In this document: piece after piece, positions 35,301 to 48,712 of the stretch
Position numbering within the stretch: position 1 is the stretch's first letter
Layout of the letters: each line of letters starts with the position of its first letter
DNA from: Chrysogorgia sp. JL179-B06
Taxonomy: Eukaryota; Cnidaria; Anthozoa; Scleralcyonacea; Chrysogorgiidae
DNA: 64,000 nt
Direction of reading: 5' to 3'
Assembly (NCBI GenBank): GCA_035772405.1
Contig: JAYKKM010000041.1
Span: 1 to 64,000, forward strand
The notes under the pieces: generated by a model
Databases searched by the model: none
The model's input: only the letters and a program-made list of their open reading frames with translations
What the model was told of the DNA's origin: nothing
Program-made: the position numbers and the translations under genes

Positions 35301-38300
35301 CCCAACGCAACCAGGTGATAAATCAGACATACTTTGACGAAAAGTTTTTTGAACGTAATTTCAAAAGTTACTGTCCATGACCCAACGTTTCGACACTCCA
35401 ATCTAGTGTCTTCATCAGGGGTGATCATTGTAAGGTTAGGATCCCTATTTATACCCTCATAGAACCAATGATGACGTTATGTATTAACAAGATGCAAATA
35501 AGCTTCTGGTAATAAACCACCGTCATCGCGATTCAATGGGGCGTGGGGCTATTGATATGCCAAGCCTCCTGCAGACAACGTCTCTGCTGGTACCGCAGAT
35601 TAGTGGTAATGGATTCTGCGGTTGTTCCGTATATTCAAGGGATTACGGAACCAATTAAAAGAATATTAGATATTTCAACGTAAAAGTTGCTCAAAAACCT
35701 TTCTTGACGTTGGGTCATGTTTTTGCAAAACCTAAGGATCGTATTGCGAAGGAACAGAGGAAAGACATTATTTATTCCATTCCGTGCAATGACTGTGATC
35801 AGGAGTACATCGGTCAGACTAAACGTCAGTTTTGTTTCTTTTAAAAGAACACCAAAAGGCTGTTTTCTTTTCAAAAACGGAAAATTCTGCTTTGACGGAT
35901 TCTGCTTTGACGGAGCACGCGTGCGTAAGCAACCATGAGATTGCGTGGGAAAATTCCAAAATTATTACCACTAATCCATCAGAGACGTTGTCTGGAGGTT
36001 TGCCATATCAATAGCGCCCACGCCCCATTGAATCGCGATGACGGTGGTTTATTACCAGAAGCTTATTTGCATCTTGTTAATAGATAACGTCATCATCGGT
36101 TCTATGAAGGTATAAATAGAGATCCTAACTTTACAACGATCACCCCTGATGAAGACACTAGATTGGAGTGTTGAAATGCTGGGTCATGGACAGTAACTTT
36201 TAAAGTTACGTTCAAAAAAACTTTTTAAAGCCAGAGTAGCGTCAAACTATGTCTGATTTATCACCTGGTTGCGTTGGGAAATTATTTGTTAAAAGCATAA
36301 AGAGTTGTGATTCTTTATATTCATCTCTTATCCTTGTCTGACCAGGCTTTTAGATGGAATATGTTCTAAAAATAATGATTCAATTTAGTATATCTTCCCT
36401 GGTTTATCTCTGTGTGTTAATTGTGTTTGTTTACAAAATTTGATCTATTCATGCTATTGTAGAATGGTGAGGTGCAGAAAACTCTGGTAATTGTAGAGAA
36501 AGAAAGAGAGGTATAATATATCAGTTGATCTTATACTCTCACCTAAAGCTAGTATTGCAGTGGTTTAGTACTTACTACTTAATCAGATTCACAAGTGTTC
36601 ATTTGTAATGCTGGCAAAGTCAGTCCTAAGGCTAGCTATTGTATTAACCAGTGATTTTATGACATCCTATTGAAGTTTAAACTGCCTATCTCACGTCTGT
36701 GGATTTTACATATCCGTAATATTTGGGTCTTCCTGAGTAAAATCATAATATATATTATCAGCCGAAAATTTCATCTTCATGGAGTTTTTCACTGTCAATG
36801 TTACCAGATATGATGTCACAAGATGCATTTCAAATCAGTTTTCTTTTGTTACTTGCCGCAAAAATGCCTCTTGTGACATCACATCCGTTAACTTTAACAG
36901 CAAAAAAGTCCATGAAGATGAAATTTTCGGCTGACAAGATATATTATGATTTTGCTCAGGAACACCCAAATTTTTTTAAATATGTAATTAATTCCCAAAC
37001 GTCAGATAGGCATTTTAACAGATGACTTATAGACAATCTTAATTCTATGCCTTAGCAAGTGGAGGAGACATTAGAGAAAGTACAAGAAGAATCAGATGAA
37101 ACAGTAAGGATATTATTATAAATTTATTGTAATTTTAACAATTATATACTGTATACATTTTTGTGTGTTATTTATTATTGTTTTTCTTGCTTTATAAAGT
37201 CAAAAAAATTACTGGAAGTCTACCAAACTGCAGAAGCAACTAAGGAGGCATTGAAAGTAATGTATAAAAAATAGGAATTACAGTTCTGACCAATTGTAGA
37301 GGTTAACACATTCAGATACGTAACAGATGACCATCTTGGTGTAACAGCCTTGGCACAAATCTTAAAATAATATTATATAATAAACACTTGAAAATTTAGC
37401 TACAACATCAACTATCATTATATTTAAAATTATTTTGCATTGTTTTTTTGGGGGGAAAATATGGCTTTACCATGTCACTTTGATAGTGCTACTAGTCAAA
37501 GTGACTGTTCGTAGCACAGCTAGTCAAATTGCAGCATTAGCATTAATGTACATTGGTATATTCGCGGCCGGAGTTGTCTAGTTGTGAAGCAACATTTGCT
37601 TGGTAATTGCGAATTTTGGCTCTATATAAACACCCCTAACAAACCTGTTAGAAACCGGTTTTTCCCGCGCTTTTTATCCGTAAGGAAAAAGTACGATTTT
37701 ATAGAGTAGGATAATAAGTAAATAACTTATTTTATATATATTAAATGTGAGACGTTCCAGCTGTTGCACATTCTAGTGGTTACCACACATGCCTATGAGC
37801 TGGGAGACAGGTTCAAATCCTGGGTCGGACCACCACTCGAGGTCTTAAAAATAATTGAGGAGTAAGTACTTCCTTTGCAATAATATCAGCAAATGGTAAG
37901 ACTTTCGGGTCTTCTCGGATAACAACCTTAAATCGTAGACACTCGGAACCCTTATCATATATAAGGCTTCTAGCCTGTTGGGGTACAGTATTCCATTCAC
38001 CTAAAAGAGTGATAAATTTAATAAAACTAAAACTATGAAGTTTTAATTATAACTTGAGATGGTTAAACTTTATACAATCAGTCCAACCTGTTCTTTGTTT
38101 TGTTTATCTTGATGTAGACTGCTGAAGAAAGCATTGAAGAGTTCAAAAGGGACGCTGAGGAGAAAGTAAAGAATTTTAATTGTATTCTCATAATTTAATC
38201 CCAAAATACATGGTGGCTTGAAACTTTTTAATTTGTACACAGACCTGGAAATACACTGTAATTCCATCCTTTCTTGGATCCTATACGCTAAGGACCAAAT

Positions 38301-41300
38301 AATTTCTTCGAAAACATTTCGAAAACATACGTTTTGCAGGACTAAAAGTCTAGAACAATCGTTATTAAAGCCGTGCCTAGCAATTTCCTAGTAGCACTGT
38401 AGAAAAATCCATTAAATTAAATAATCTTTTATATTTAGAGTTTAGGCAGTTGTGTACCTCTGTAGCTACACAGACTGTCACACTCACAGACTAACATACA
38501 CGGCTACTACAGACTACAGTGGTACTGCGGTAGTGCAGTACAGTTACAAGCCCACTGTGTCACTTCCCAGTGCCCACAGGCCACATGTGTTCTAACCCTG
38601 GGGTTCTGGCAACCCAAAACTTTCTTACAACTAAAATATTTTTTTGGAACGAGGATCCCAGGATGCACCACTATTTGCATGTCTGTTTGTACATTTACAT
38701 ATGATTTATTTTGTTTGAATCTATTCGTAATGGTGTTCTTTACCCTACAGCAACTTGAAATGAATGGGTTATTGACAGAAGCAGGCAAAGCTCATGACGA
38801 TACGGAAGAGAAGAGAAAGGTATATCTTGATGTATACAGTAGACTTTTAGTTAACATTTTATAGTTTATTTATATTTTGCTTATTTTTTATTTCCAATTC
38901 TTAAATTGAACTGTTTTTTTTACTTTAGTCAGCAGAAGAAAAATGTTCTGATATTGAGACGACTTTAACCAGCAAGGTAGGTTAATACCCAAATGGTTTC
39001 AGTTCTGGTTTCTGTTTTCACGCTGTGAATCATGTTGCATCCTATATCAGTTTGTAAAACCAGCCAATTACTACATTCACTGAACTCAATGAACTAACTG
39101 ATCAATACTGTATGGTGTACTCATAAGGGTCTTATCTTATGGGGGTAGGGAGTGATGATGTAAGACCCATGGGTGAACTAGAATGGATTGAAAAACTTCA
39201 ATTAAGTTTGTCTAATAGTAATATGAAAGAACTCGTAAAATGATAGAGTAACACCTTTTACAACTTTCCTGTATTTTACTTCGTTTTTGAAATATTTCAG
39301 TTTGTTTGATATGTAAATGAGATGGTCTCTGACGTCAGGTGCAGCGTAGAAAATTATCACTCATTAAAAAATGTCTTATATCTCAGCGATTGCTAAGTTT
39401 ACAACGTTCATTCTCATGAGGAGTTATTGTACGCACATTTTCAAGTAAATTTGTGGAACAAACTTGAAGATGGAACTAATATTTTAATGAGTGAAAATTC
39501 TCTACCCTGCACCTGACGTCAGAGACCATCTCATTTACTCAAATTGAAATATTTCAAAAACGAAGTAAAATACGGAAAAGTTGTAAAAGTTGTTCCTCTA
39601 TCATTTTACGAGTTCTTTCATATTAGACAAACTTAATTTTTGTTGCCAATATCCTTTAAGGTGTCAGAATTGGAAAATAAACTGAATGAAATGACGAAGA
39701 TAAAAGAAAAGGAAGAAACTTCACGTAAAGTTGTTGAGCATATGATTGAAAAATTAAAACAAGAATCAAATCAAAAGGTTTGTTTGCATATTCTTCTTTT
39801 TTATTTTAATAATAATAATAATAATAAAGACGTATTAGTTGCATTATATACAATAGTCTCAATGTTCTTACAACAATATATTCTTAATGTTACTTATAAA
39901 ACTAATTACAGTTTCATTATAAGATAAAGCCTATACTATTATGAACAAAAAAGTCTAGTTTAGTCGGGTATGGCTGCATTGAAAGACTTCTCTTTAGTTA
40001 TCTTCTCTTCTGTAAAATTCGTGCAGCTTCTGGCAAAGTTCTTATATACATGAGTAGGTGTATAAGAATCACTGCAGTACCTAATTCAGTATCACTAGGC
40101 ATTCAGTATCACTGGGCATTCTAGGCATTCAATTACCACAAAACACAGTACTGACATTCTCGGCTTTTTATGTACAGTATCTTGCTGTAATAATATGTTT
40201 TTACAATAATCCACTTACAGCAAGAAGAATTGAATAGTTTGATAGTAGTAAAAAATAAAGCTTATGAAGACACCGAAGAACAAAGAAAGGTATAATATGG
40301 AATATTAATTATATGGAAGAACTTTACAACTGTATTACTCTTGCATCTTCTAACAGAGCCATTACATTCCTGTATACTCTTTTATTCACATCCATTATAG
40401 TCTGCTGAAGAGAAATGTTCTGATTTAGAGAAGACTCTAAACCACAAGGTATGTTGAAATATGCTGGTCCTTGTGTGTCAAGCAACCACCTACCAAAGAT
40501 CGTACCTGATAAGAGCCACCAGAATATGGAACACTTTAGCCGATGAACTAAACTTATGTATGGAAACCCTTAATTTATTCAGATCAACCATGCTCAGATA
40601 CTACTTTAAATCCCTGGCAAACACCGATAACTGTGATAATCCTAGATCCTTTAAAACTATCTGCTTTAAGTGTAATTCGTCTCGTGGCATTACTCGTACT
40701 ACCACTTGTTCTTAATATTAGACTAATCAAATACAGAACGGCTGTGGATCTGAGGGGCGGCAATGGTGTGTTTCTGCGCTTGGCTTTGGTTATCTCGATC
40801 CGTATACCATCTGATGATGAGTTATTGATCATAACTAATCTTGGCAGGTGTAGAAATGGAGTATTGTGGCCCTCCTGAGCTACAGTTGTTGTGTATTATT
40901 ATTAAATTAACAGTAATTATTTATTATTTTTATTTGGAAATATACTTTTAAATTCTGGGCCCTGCCATTGTTTTATTACTGTATAGTGTAATCTATGTTA
41001 GGTTTCTTTTTTGGTGTTTTTTTGCACAATGCTGAAGCTATAAAATAAAATTAAAATAAATAAAATAAAACATAACACTCTTGTTTCACAAAGAAAGTTC
41101 AGTTTTGTATCTTTAAATTATTCTAATTTGAGGTTTGTGAGTTGGAGAATGAGTTGAATGAAATATCAAGAATAAAGGAAGAGGCAGAGAAGTCCCGAAG
41201 AAAAGCTGAAGAAATGATGGAAAAAATAAAAAGAGATTCAAAGGAACAGGTGCAGTTGAAAAACACTGTTAGGGATAAGCCGATCAAGAAAAATCAAATT

Positions 41301-44300
41301 TACCGATCCTATAAATTCCGATACAATTTACGACCTGATCAGCCGATTTTGGTTACCGATATTTGTCAACAGGAATTCCCGACACTTGAATTTGCCGCAA
41401 AACAATAGCAAAACATCTATCAAACATAACATAATTTAGTTTGCTTGGAACTTTTTTATTATTAGCTTATGCATTTCAAGTTTTGTTTCTTACTGCTTTA
41501 ATATCGCCTAATCCCCTTAATATTGGACCTGTCATTTCTCCTCCCTCCCCCTCTGATCGACTGTAAAAATAGCAAATGATTTAACTTTTCGCATCTCATT
41601 AATTATTACTTTGTTTATCTCCCGTGCATTTGATTGGCTATATACTTTCTACTTATGACACCCTTTTGGCATATATATATAAGCCCTATTTATTTTATTT
41701 CATCTCGTCTTACTCTGATGAAGGGCTCCGCTCGAAACGTCAGTATCTCGTCACTCAGTTCTTGGCAGTTTACCACCTTTTCACTTTGCTATAACATTGT
41801 ATATTATTGCTTGGCAAAGATAATGTGATCATTAACCATCAGTTATCAGCAAGAGGGAATGTAAGTTGAAAAATGAAAAACGAAATACGATTGACGAAAG
41901 TCGGAAGCAAAAAATGTTTCACCAAACAAGAAATATGATGTGTTTAACATGATGCACCTTATCAAATTAATTAAATTCGACTGTTTCTTTGTGGAATCAC
42001 TATACAACTGAGCGTTTTTCCTAAAAAAGAAAAATATAAAACCCCGAATAGTATTTATCGGACCGTCGGATGTTGATGTGATCGGCCGATAACCGATCAG
42101 GCTGAAAGTTCTCGATTATCGGCTCATCCCTAGTAACATTATTGTATAATAGTGTGACATGCAATAAGAGCGTAGCATGTCTTAACTAAATGATAATTTC
42201 TGATTGTTAAAATTTCATTTTTCTTGCAATAATTTGTTTTTTATTTATTTGCTCATTGATACGTGATATTTGTGATTTTAATTGGATAAATTTCCTGTTT
42301 TACATAATTAAAAGATTGAAAGTGAAAGCAAACAGAAAGAAGATGAAGAATTAAAAAACAGACAACATTTACTTCGTAAGTTAGTTAGTTAGAAAGAAAA
42401 ATTATTACTCTGAGCTATTATACTCTCTGTGTTAATCCTGCACTCAATGCATGTGTCAGTGCTTGTCAATGAACCACCATATTCATGGAGGTCATGTGGG
42501 GTGTCAGTGCTTGTCATTCTCTATTGTTATTTTAGTTATGGCAGTTGAGGAGTCAGAAAAAATAGTCCAGAGTTCATTGCATGAGTTTGAAAATCCTAAA
42601 AATTGTGGGACAACTTGTACAGCAGGTATTGAGATATGTCTATATCATCATCATCACCATCACCACCATCATCACCACCATCATCACCACCATCATCATC
42701 ACCACCACCATCATCACCACCATCATCATCACCACCATCATCATCACCACCATCACCACCATCATCACCATCATCAGCATCATCACCACCACCATTATCA
42801 CCACCACTATCATCACTACCATCACCATCATCAGACCACCATCATCATCACACCACCATCATCACACCATCATCACCATCATCATCACCACCATCATCAG
42901 CATCATCACCATCACCACCATCACCACCATTATCACCACCACCATCATCACTACCACCATCATCACACCACCATCATCATCACACCACCATCATCACACC
43001 ATCATCATCATCACCACCATCATCATCACCATCATCATCACCACCATCATCATCACCACCATCACCATCATCAGACACCAGGTTTTAAACACCAAATAAT
43101 GGATTACTCACACTTTGTAGAATATTTGGTGGAAAGAATGACTAACTTAATCCCATCACTGGAAAGAACAGCAGCAGGCTACCAATCATACATCACGAAC
43201 AAGAAAGGCATGCTAAATAATCATCATTGATTCCTTTTTATTATCATGCATAATCATCATTCATTTATATCGTGCTTGATAATTAATCACCATAATCTCT
43301 TTTTCTAGACGTTGGTGGTTTTATCTCATCAGTAATGCCCTTTGCTCATCTTCTTAGTGATTGTATTCTGTTAGGAAAGTCCACCTCCCATATGGCTCCT
43401 CGTGAAGACGCTGAAGGTGAGAGCGCATTCGCACCAAGTTAGACTAGGGGTTACCCCACATGTCTGAGCTGGGAGACACAGGTTCTAATCTTGTGTCGGA
43501 GAAAGTGCTGCCTTTGCAATAATACCAGCAAATGGTAAGACTTTCGGATCTTCTCGGATAACGACCTAAATCGTAGGCCCTCGGAACCCCTATCAATTGG
43601 ACTTCAGAACCTAAACTAATGTATACAGTATCTTGAGGAGAAAAGGGGAAAACTAAGATTGCATAATTGCTTTATTAAAATCAAGATGTAATGATGTTTT
43701 TTTCAATTGTATTTCTTTCTGAATCAACGTTCATTTTACTTTCAGCTTTAGTAAAACATTGTGAAGATGGTGGCAAGACAACTTTGGATCTATTACGAAT
43801 AACAAAAGACGCTAAGACAGGTTGGGATATGAACTATTAGTTGTGCTTACTTGTGCTTCCCAAACTTAAAGTTTAAGTTACCCCTCTTAGTTAACCCTCA
43901 GGTACCCCCTGAGGATGTGGTCCTGTTTCAACTTAGCTAATCTTTTCTCTGCTTTATTCCCAATTATTTTAGAAATTAAAAAAATTATGTGAGAGCTATT
44001 TCTTTTTTTTTTAAATTTGTTAAAGATTCAGCAACCTTGGAAAGCCATGTTGAAACAGTAAAGACTTCTATTCAAAATATTTTAGATGTTGGCAATGTGA
44101 GTATAATGTCACATACACATGTGCATGTCATTAATACTCAGTGTAAATGCCAAAGTTGTGTCTGTTAATAAGAGCATTAAATTAGATATAGTTTTATTTC
44201 AGGTGATAAGACTAGTTTGTAACCCAAGGCTTTCAAATAATAAGATTGTTTGTTGTGTTTTAAGGGGCTGATACCAAAAGAAGATGATAATCTTCACTCT

Positions 44301-47300
44301 ATTGATAATGTTGTTGAAAATGAAATCAGTTTGACAGCTGAGGTAAGCATGATATCCATAAAAAACCTGACGGCCTTGTTGTCCAACTCTTCTTCATTCT
44401 ATTAATTATAATTAATCACTCCTTTAATTTAAAAATCCCTGAATCTCCTTCATTGACAATACATTATTTTCTTAAATGTAAAAATGTAGTTCTAAAAATA
44501 TGTGTTTTGTTCAGTTTTGCATACAAATTTCTTTTTTTCAGCTCGTGGCCGATGCAGTAAAAAGGATCGAGGTAAGTTTATTAGATTTTACCATTTCTTA
44601 TAATTGTAAACCCCCCATATTCTTTCTAAACATTACAGTTTATAATACAGTAAACACCCACTATGAAGAACCTACATTTTTCCAAACCAGCCTGGGATAG
44701 GTTCTTATATATTTGATATCTAACAAAAAATCAGGGTGTTAGGTTCTTATAAATTAGTTTGTAATTATTTTACCATGCAAAAAAACTGGAGAAAGACAAC
44801 TCAATAAACCATAAAGCCACAATTCAGTAACTGATAAACACTTATGTCAATGAGATGATATGGATGAAATTAACTAGGCCGTACTTTCAGTTTTATTTGT
44901 AGATGATAAGAGTATAAGACTAGTATATAACAATATTAAGGTACATCTTCCTTAACACTGAACAGTTCTATTACTGCTACAGCTCATAGCAGTACACTGT
45001 TACATGACTGACATGCTGTTGGTGTTCCCACTTCCACAGTGTAGATTATATCTAAACAATTTTAGGACTTTGCTACAGTGGAATTATTACAACTTTACAT
45101 TTACCAATAATCTAAGAATGGCGTAATGTTGGAGCAAAGGATGAGAAAGAGAAATGAGTTTTTAGAAGAACTGTTTAAAGACTTGAGAAATAAATAGGTT
45201 TAAAAGAAAAGAGCAAGATGCATTTCAGCAGACAACATCAAGTGCTACGTTTGATTAGTTGGCAGACGTATAGCACTTGATAAGTTGTCTGCCGAAATGC
45301 ATCGTGTTTTTTTCTTTTAAGCCTATTTTTTCTTCTTAAAATTTATTTAAACACGATTAAGATATATACATTTACATACCGCAGTACAATACTGATGTGG
45401 TTGTGTATTTATGGTTATAAGATTGTAGATATAAAAAATGTATTAGTTTATAAGCTATTTATAATTATACTTTTCATGCAATAGTAAAAACATCTTAGTT
45501 AGTTAGGTAATAGACTAATCACCTATTACTATTAGTTAGTAATGGAGTCTGTGTTTTTATTTGTAAAAAGTGTATTAAAGTATTGTTTAATAAACGAGCA
45601 GCAGTGTTTTATCAGATTTAAAACACGAGGGCGTAGCCCGAGTGTTTTAGATCTGATAAAACACGTGCTGCGAGTTTATTAAACGGCTTCAAACACGACC
45701 CATTTGATAAGTTCATTGGCGTAGTAATTTTGAAAATCGATGTTGTCTAAGCCGAGAAAATCAAAGATAAAGTTTATGTAAATCAGGACGAATCTTTATC
45801 ACATTTAAAGACACGATACGGTCGTGATTTTCTTTTGTCTTTTCCTCATGAATTATTAATGAGTGTTTGAAGTCTATGTTATCTATAGGTTATAGTCTTT
45901 AAGTTTTCTTTTAAAAGAAATAAAATGGAGTTGACTTTTAATAGCTTGTGGCAACATATAGTCAATCGAGATATGGTCTGGAAACTCGGCAAACTTCAAA
46001 GCGACTATATAATGAGCTACGTTTTGAACCGTACCTTACACCGTGCACATCCTTTGTTTTAGGTTTATTAATATTTAAACAACACGGTTGAGCGATTAAA
46101 CCCAAACGATTTTATTGGATGATTGCTTCATTATACTAAAATACAATAGGTTCCGTGCACCGTGCACAAAATTGCATAAAGACGAACAAAAAGATAGAAC
46201 AAAGACTTTAGCTGAGTTTCCAGACTATATCTCGATTGACTATGGTGGCAAGCTTGACTTGAGGAGATAGTTTGTTGCTGGTCTAGTAGTAGTTAGCGTG
46301 TATTAGTCTCGTAAATTATAATGATGGCTTCCCGGCTTCTCAAATCTACTCATCTCTTTTTCTCTTCTTTTGCTCCAACATTTTACGCCATTGTTAGATT
46401 TTTGGAAAACGTTCTAAGATTATTACCAATCACCATGGTATATATAAGTATATATTTTTCAAAGCTATACTGTATATATCTTACAGGAAATGCTGAAAAA
46501 ATCAAGACAGGCTGATACTGGTGTAAAGTTAGAAGTAAACGAAAGGTATAAACTATTGGGTTTTTTTATTGCAATGTTAATCGACACAAACCATAGAAAT
46601 ATTAGTGACTTACAGCTTGGTTAATTCATTAAATTGAAATAACCAAGTAGCAAGTCACTAATATTTATCTGATAGAAAAGATATACAGACATATCGAGAC
46701 TGCAGATTTAGTAGTACGTATGTCGCATGTACGAACTAGTACACAACGTAGCCTTCGTTCTGCCATCTGAGTTCTGGTAGCTCAATGGTTAGAGCGTCAA
46801 GGTTGCGGGTTAGAGCGTCAAGGTTGCGGGTTCGATTCCCGTCTCAGCAATATTTTTCTGAGTTTGCGTTTAAGCTTGACTATAGCAAACAATTCACAAT
46901 TTCTTCTTTGATGCACTAATATCAGCTGTTTTCATCATATTTTTAGAATCTTAGATTCATGTAATGCGTTAATGAAGGTAAATAGATAATTTTAATGATC
47001 ACATTTATACCAATGTTTTCTCACTAGAACTTCAATTGTAATTCATAGAAAGTGTCTATGAAATGAAAATTAAGTTTGTCTTAAAATTATTAGGAATGGT
47101 AATTTAGAGCTCTTTCATATCTCACGTCGTTCTTGAGATATTTAGACTTTTGTGATATGCAAATGAAATAACTTATGACGTAAAGAGCTTTACACATTTT
47201 TCGGACAAACTTAATTTTCGGACAAACTTAATTTTCATTTCATATACGCACTTTAATCTCTTTTTCAGGCAATCCGAATTTTAATTCTAAAATCAAAAGA

Positions 47301-48556
47301 TTTACAAGAGGAGATTGTCGATGAAGGAATGGTAAGGATTATCGCAACAAAGGATAATAATGTTTCTTAAAGTGCTTATCTCTCGTTTGGGAATTTTGCA
47401 TATTCGTAATATTTGGGTCTTCCTGAACAAAATCATAAAAAATATTGTCAGCCGAATATTTCATCTTCATGGGCTTTTTTGCTGTTAAAGTGTCACAAGA
47501 GGCATTTTTGTGGCAAGTAACAAAAGAAAACTGGTTTGGAATGCCTCTTGTGATATCACATCCGGTAACTTTGACACCGAAAAACTCCATGAAGATGAAA
47601 TTTTTGGCTGACAATATATATTGTGATTTTGCTCAGGAAGACCCAAATATTACGAATATGTAAAATTCCCAAACGTGAGAGAGGCACTTCAAAATGTGAA
47701 GTAAACTGATGTGAAGTAATTAAAATTAACCAGATATTATGCATGATCACACTCATATTTCTTGTAGGGTTCTGCTTCAGCCAAGGAGTTCTACAAACGA
47801 CACAACAGATGGACTGAAGGTCTGATCTCTGCTGCAAAAGCTGTTGGATGGGGAGCCAAAGTACTTGTGTGAGTAGCATTTGTATTTTATGCTTTATAAC
47901 ACAATGATTCTCATGCTTGTAGTTGCTAGTACTGAAGGGGATATCTTGCTTTTGTAGAACCGGTTGGTCTTTAATGAGTGAAATAATTATTCTTGTTTCT
48001 TCTAGTGATGCTGCTGACAAAGTTGTTCAAGAAGGTGGAAAGTTCGAAGAACTTGTTGTTGCATCGAATGAGGTGGCTGCCAGCACAGCACAATTGGTAA
48101 GGGAATAATGAATGTAATGGTGAGAAAGATAAGTTATATTAAACTCTAATGAAAAAGTCAGTGAAAAACTGTAGGTCTTAGGTCTTTTCATGTTCTTTAT
48201 TTTGAGGTTGCTGCTTCCAGAGTGAAAGCTTCTCCAAAGAGTTCAAACTTATCCAGCCTAAAATCAGCATCAAAATCTGGTACTTCATGTTTAATACACA
48301 TAATAGATAATATATTTAATATATACGTATAATAATATATTATATAAAGTAATATTATATATATTTAACAAATAGATTCCATTTTGCCGTTGTCTGTTCA
48401 GTTATAGATGCACAGATGACGTCAGAGCGTGGTAAGAACAAAAAAGTTGCCCATGAGACGATAGTCGAGTGGTTCACTGATGTTCTTCCCACGTTCTGAC
48501 GTCCTCTGTGCATCTATAACTGAACAGACAGCGACAAAATGGAATCTATTTGTTTT

Positions 48557-48645
<89 letters not shown>

Positions 48646-48659
48646 GGACAGACAAACAA

Positions 48660-48712
<53 letters not shown>

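Larger units (their letters stand above)
32239..38165 (+). other. HIP1: HIP1 exons 11-21 (Pro/Glu linker and first half of coiled coil)
   Basis: Exons: 32239-32328, 32899-32954, 33082-33154, 33333-33374, 33948-33995, 34862-34904, 35054-35148, 36463-36510, 37056-37103, 37200-37256, 38118-38165. Exon 11 is the linker (EPKPVEAPKPVKQVEEELPP). From exon 13 on, the sequence is a heptad-rich coiled coil. Several exons here are exactly 48 nt and phase 0, so each codes 16 residues. Confidence 0.92.
38751..41249 (+). other. HIP1: HIP1 exons 22-27: tandemly duplicated three-exon coiled-coil module
   Basis: Module 1 exons: 38751-38819, 38929-38976, 39661-39777. Module 2 exons: 40221-40289, 40401-40448, 41133-41249. 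Both modules have exon lengths 69/48/117 nt, all phase 0, giving 78 residues each. By eye 44 of 78 residues match; the central exons read SAEEKCSDIETTLTSK and SAEEKCSDLEKTLNHK. The duplicated protein segment lies in the clathrin-light-chain/dimerisation coiled coil. Confidence 0.93.
42315..44096 (+). other. HIP1: HIP1 exons 28-33 (end of coiled coil and start of C-terminal region)
   Basis: Exons: 42315-42375, 42536-42625, 43121-43207, 43309-43416, 43746-43820, 44026-44096. Exon 29 (AVEESEKIVQSSLHEFENPK) corresponds to the region before the actin-binding domain in human HIP1. The 495-bp intron between exons 29 and 30 is a CAT/CAC array without stops in frame. Exon 30 ends in a GC donor. Confidence 0.92.
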
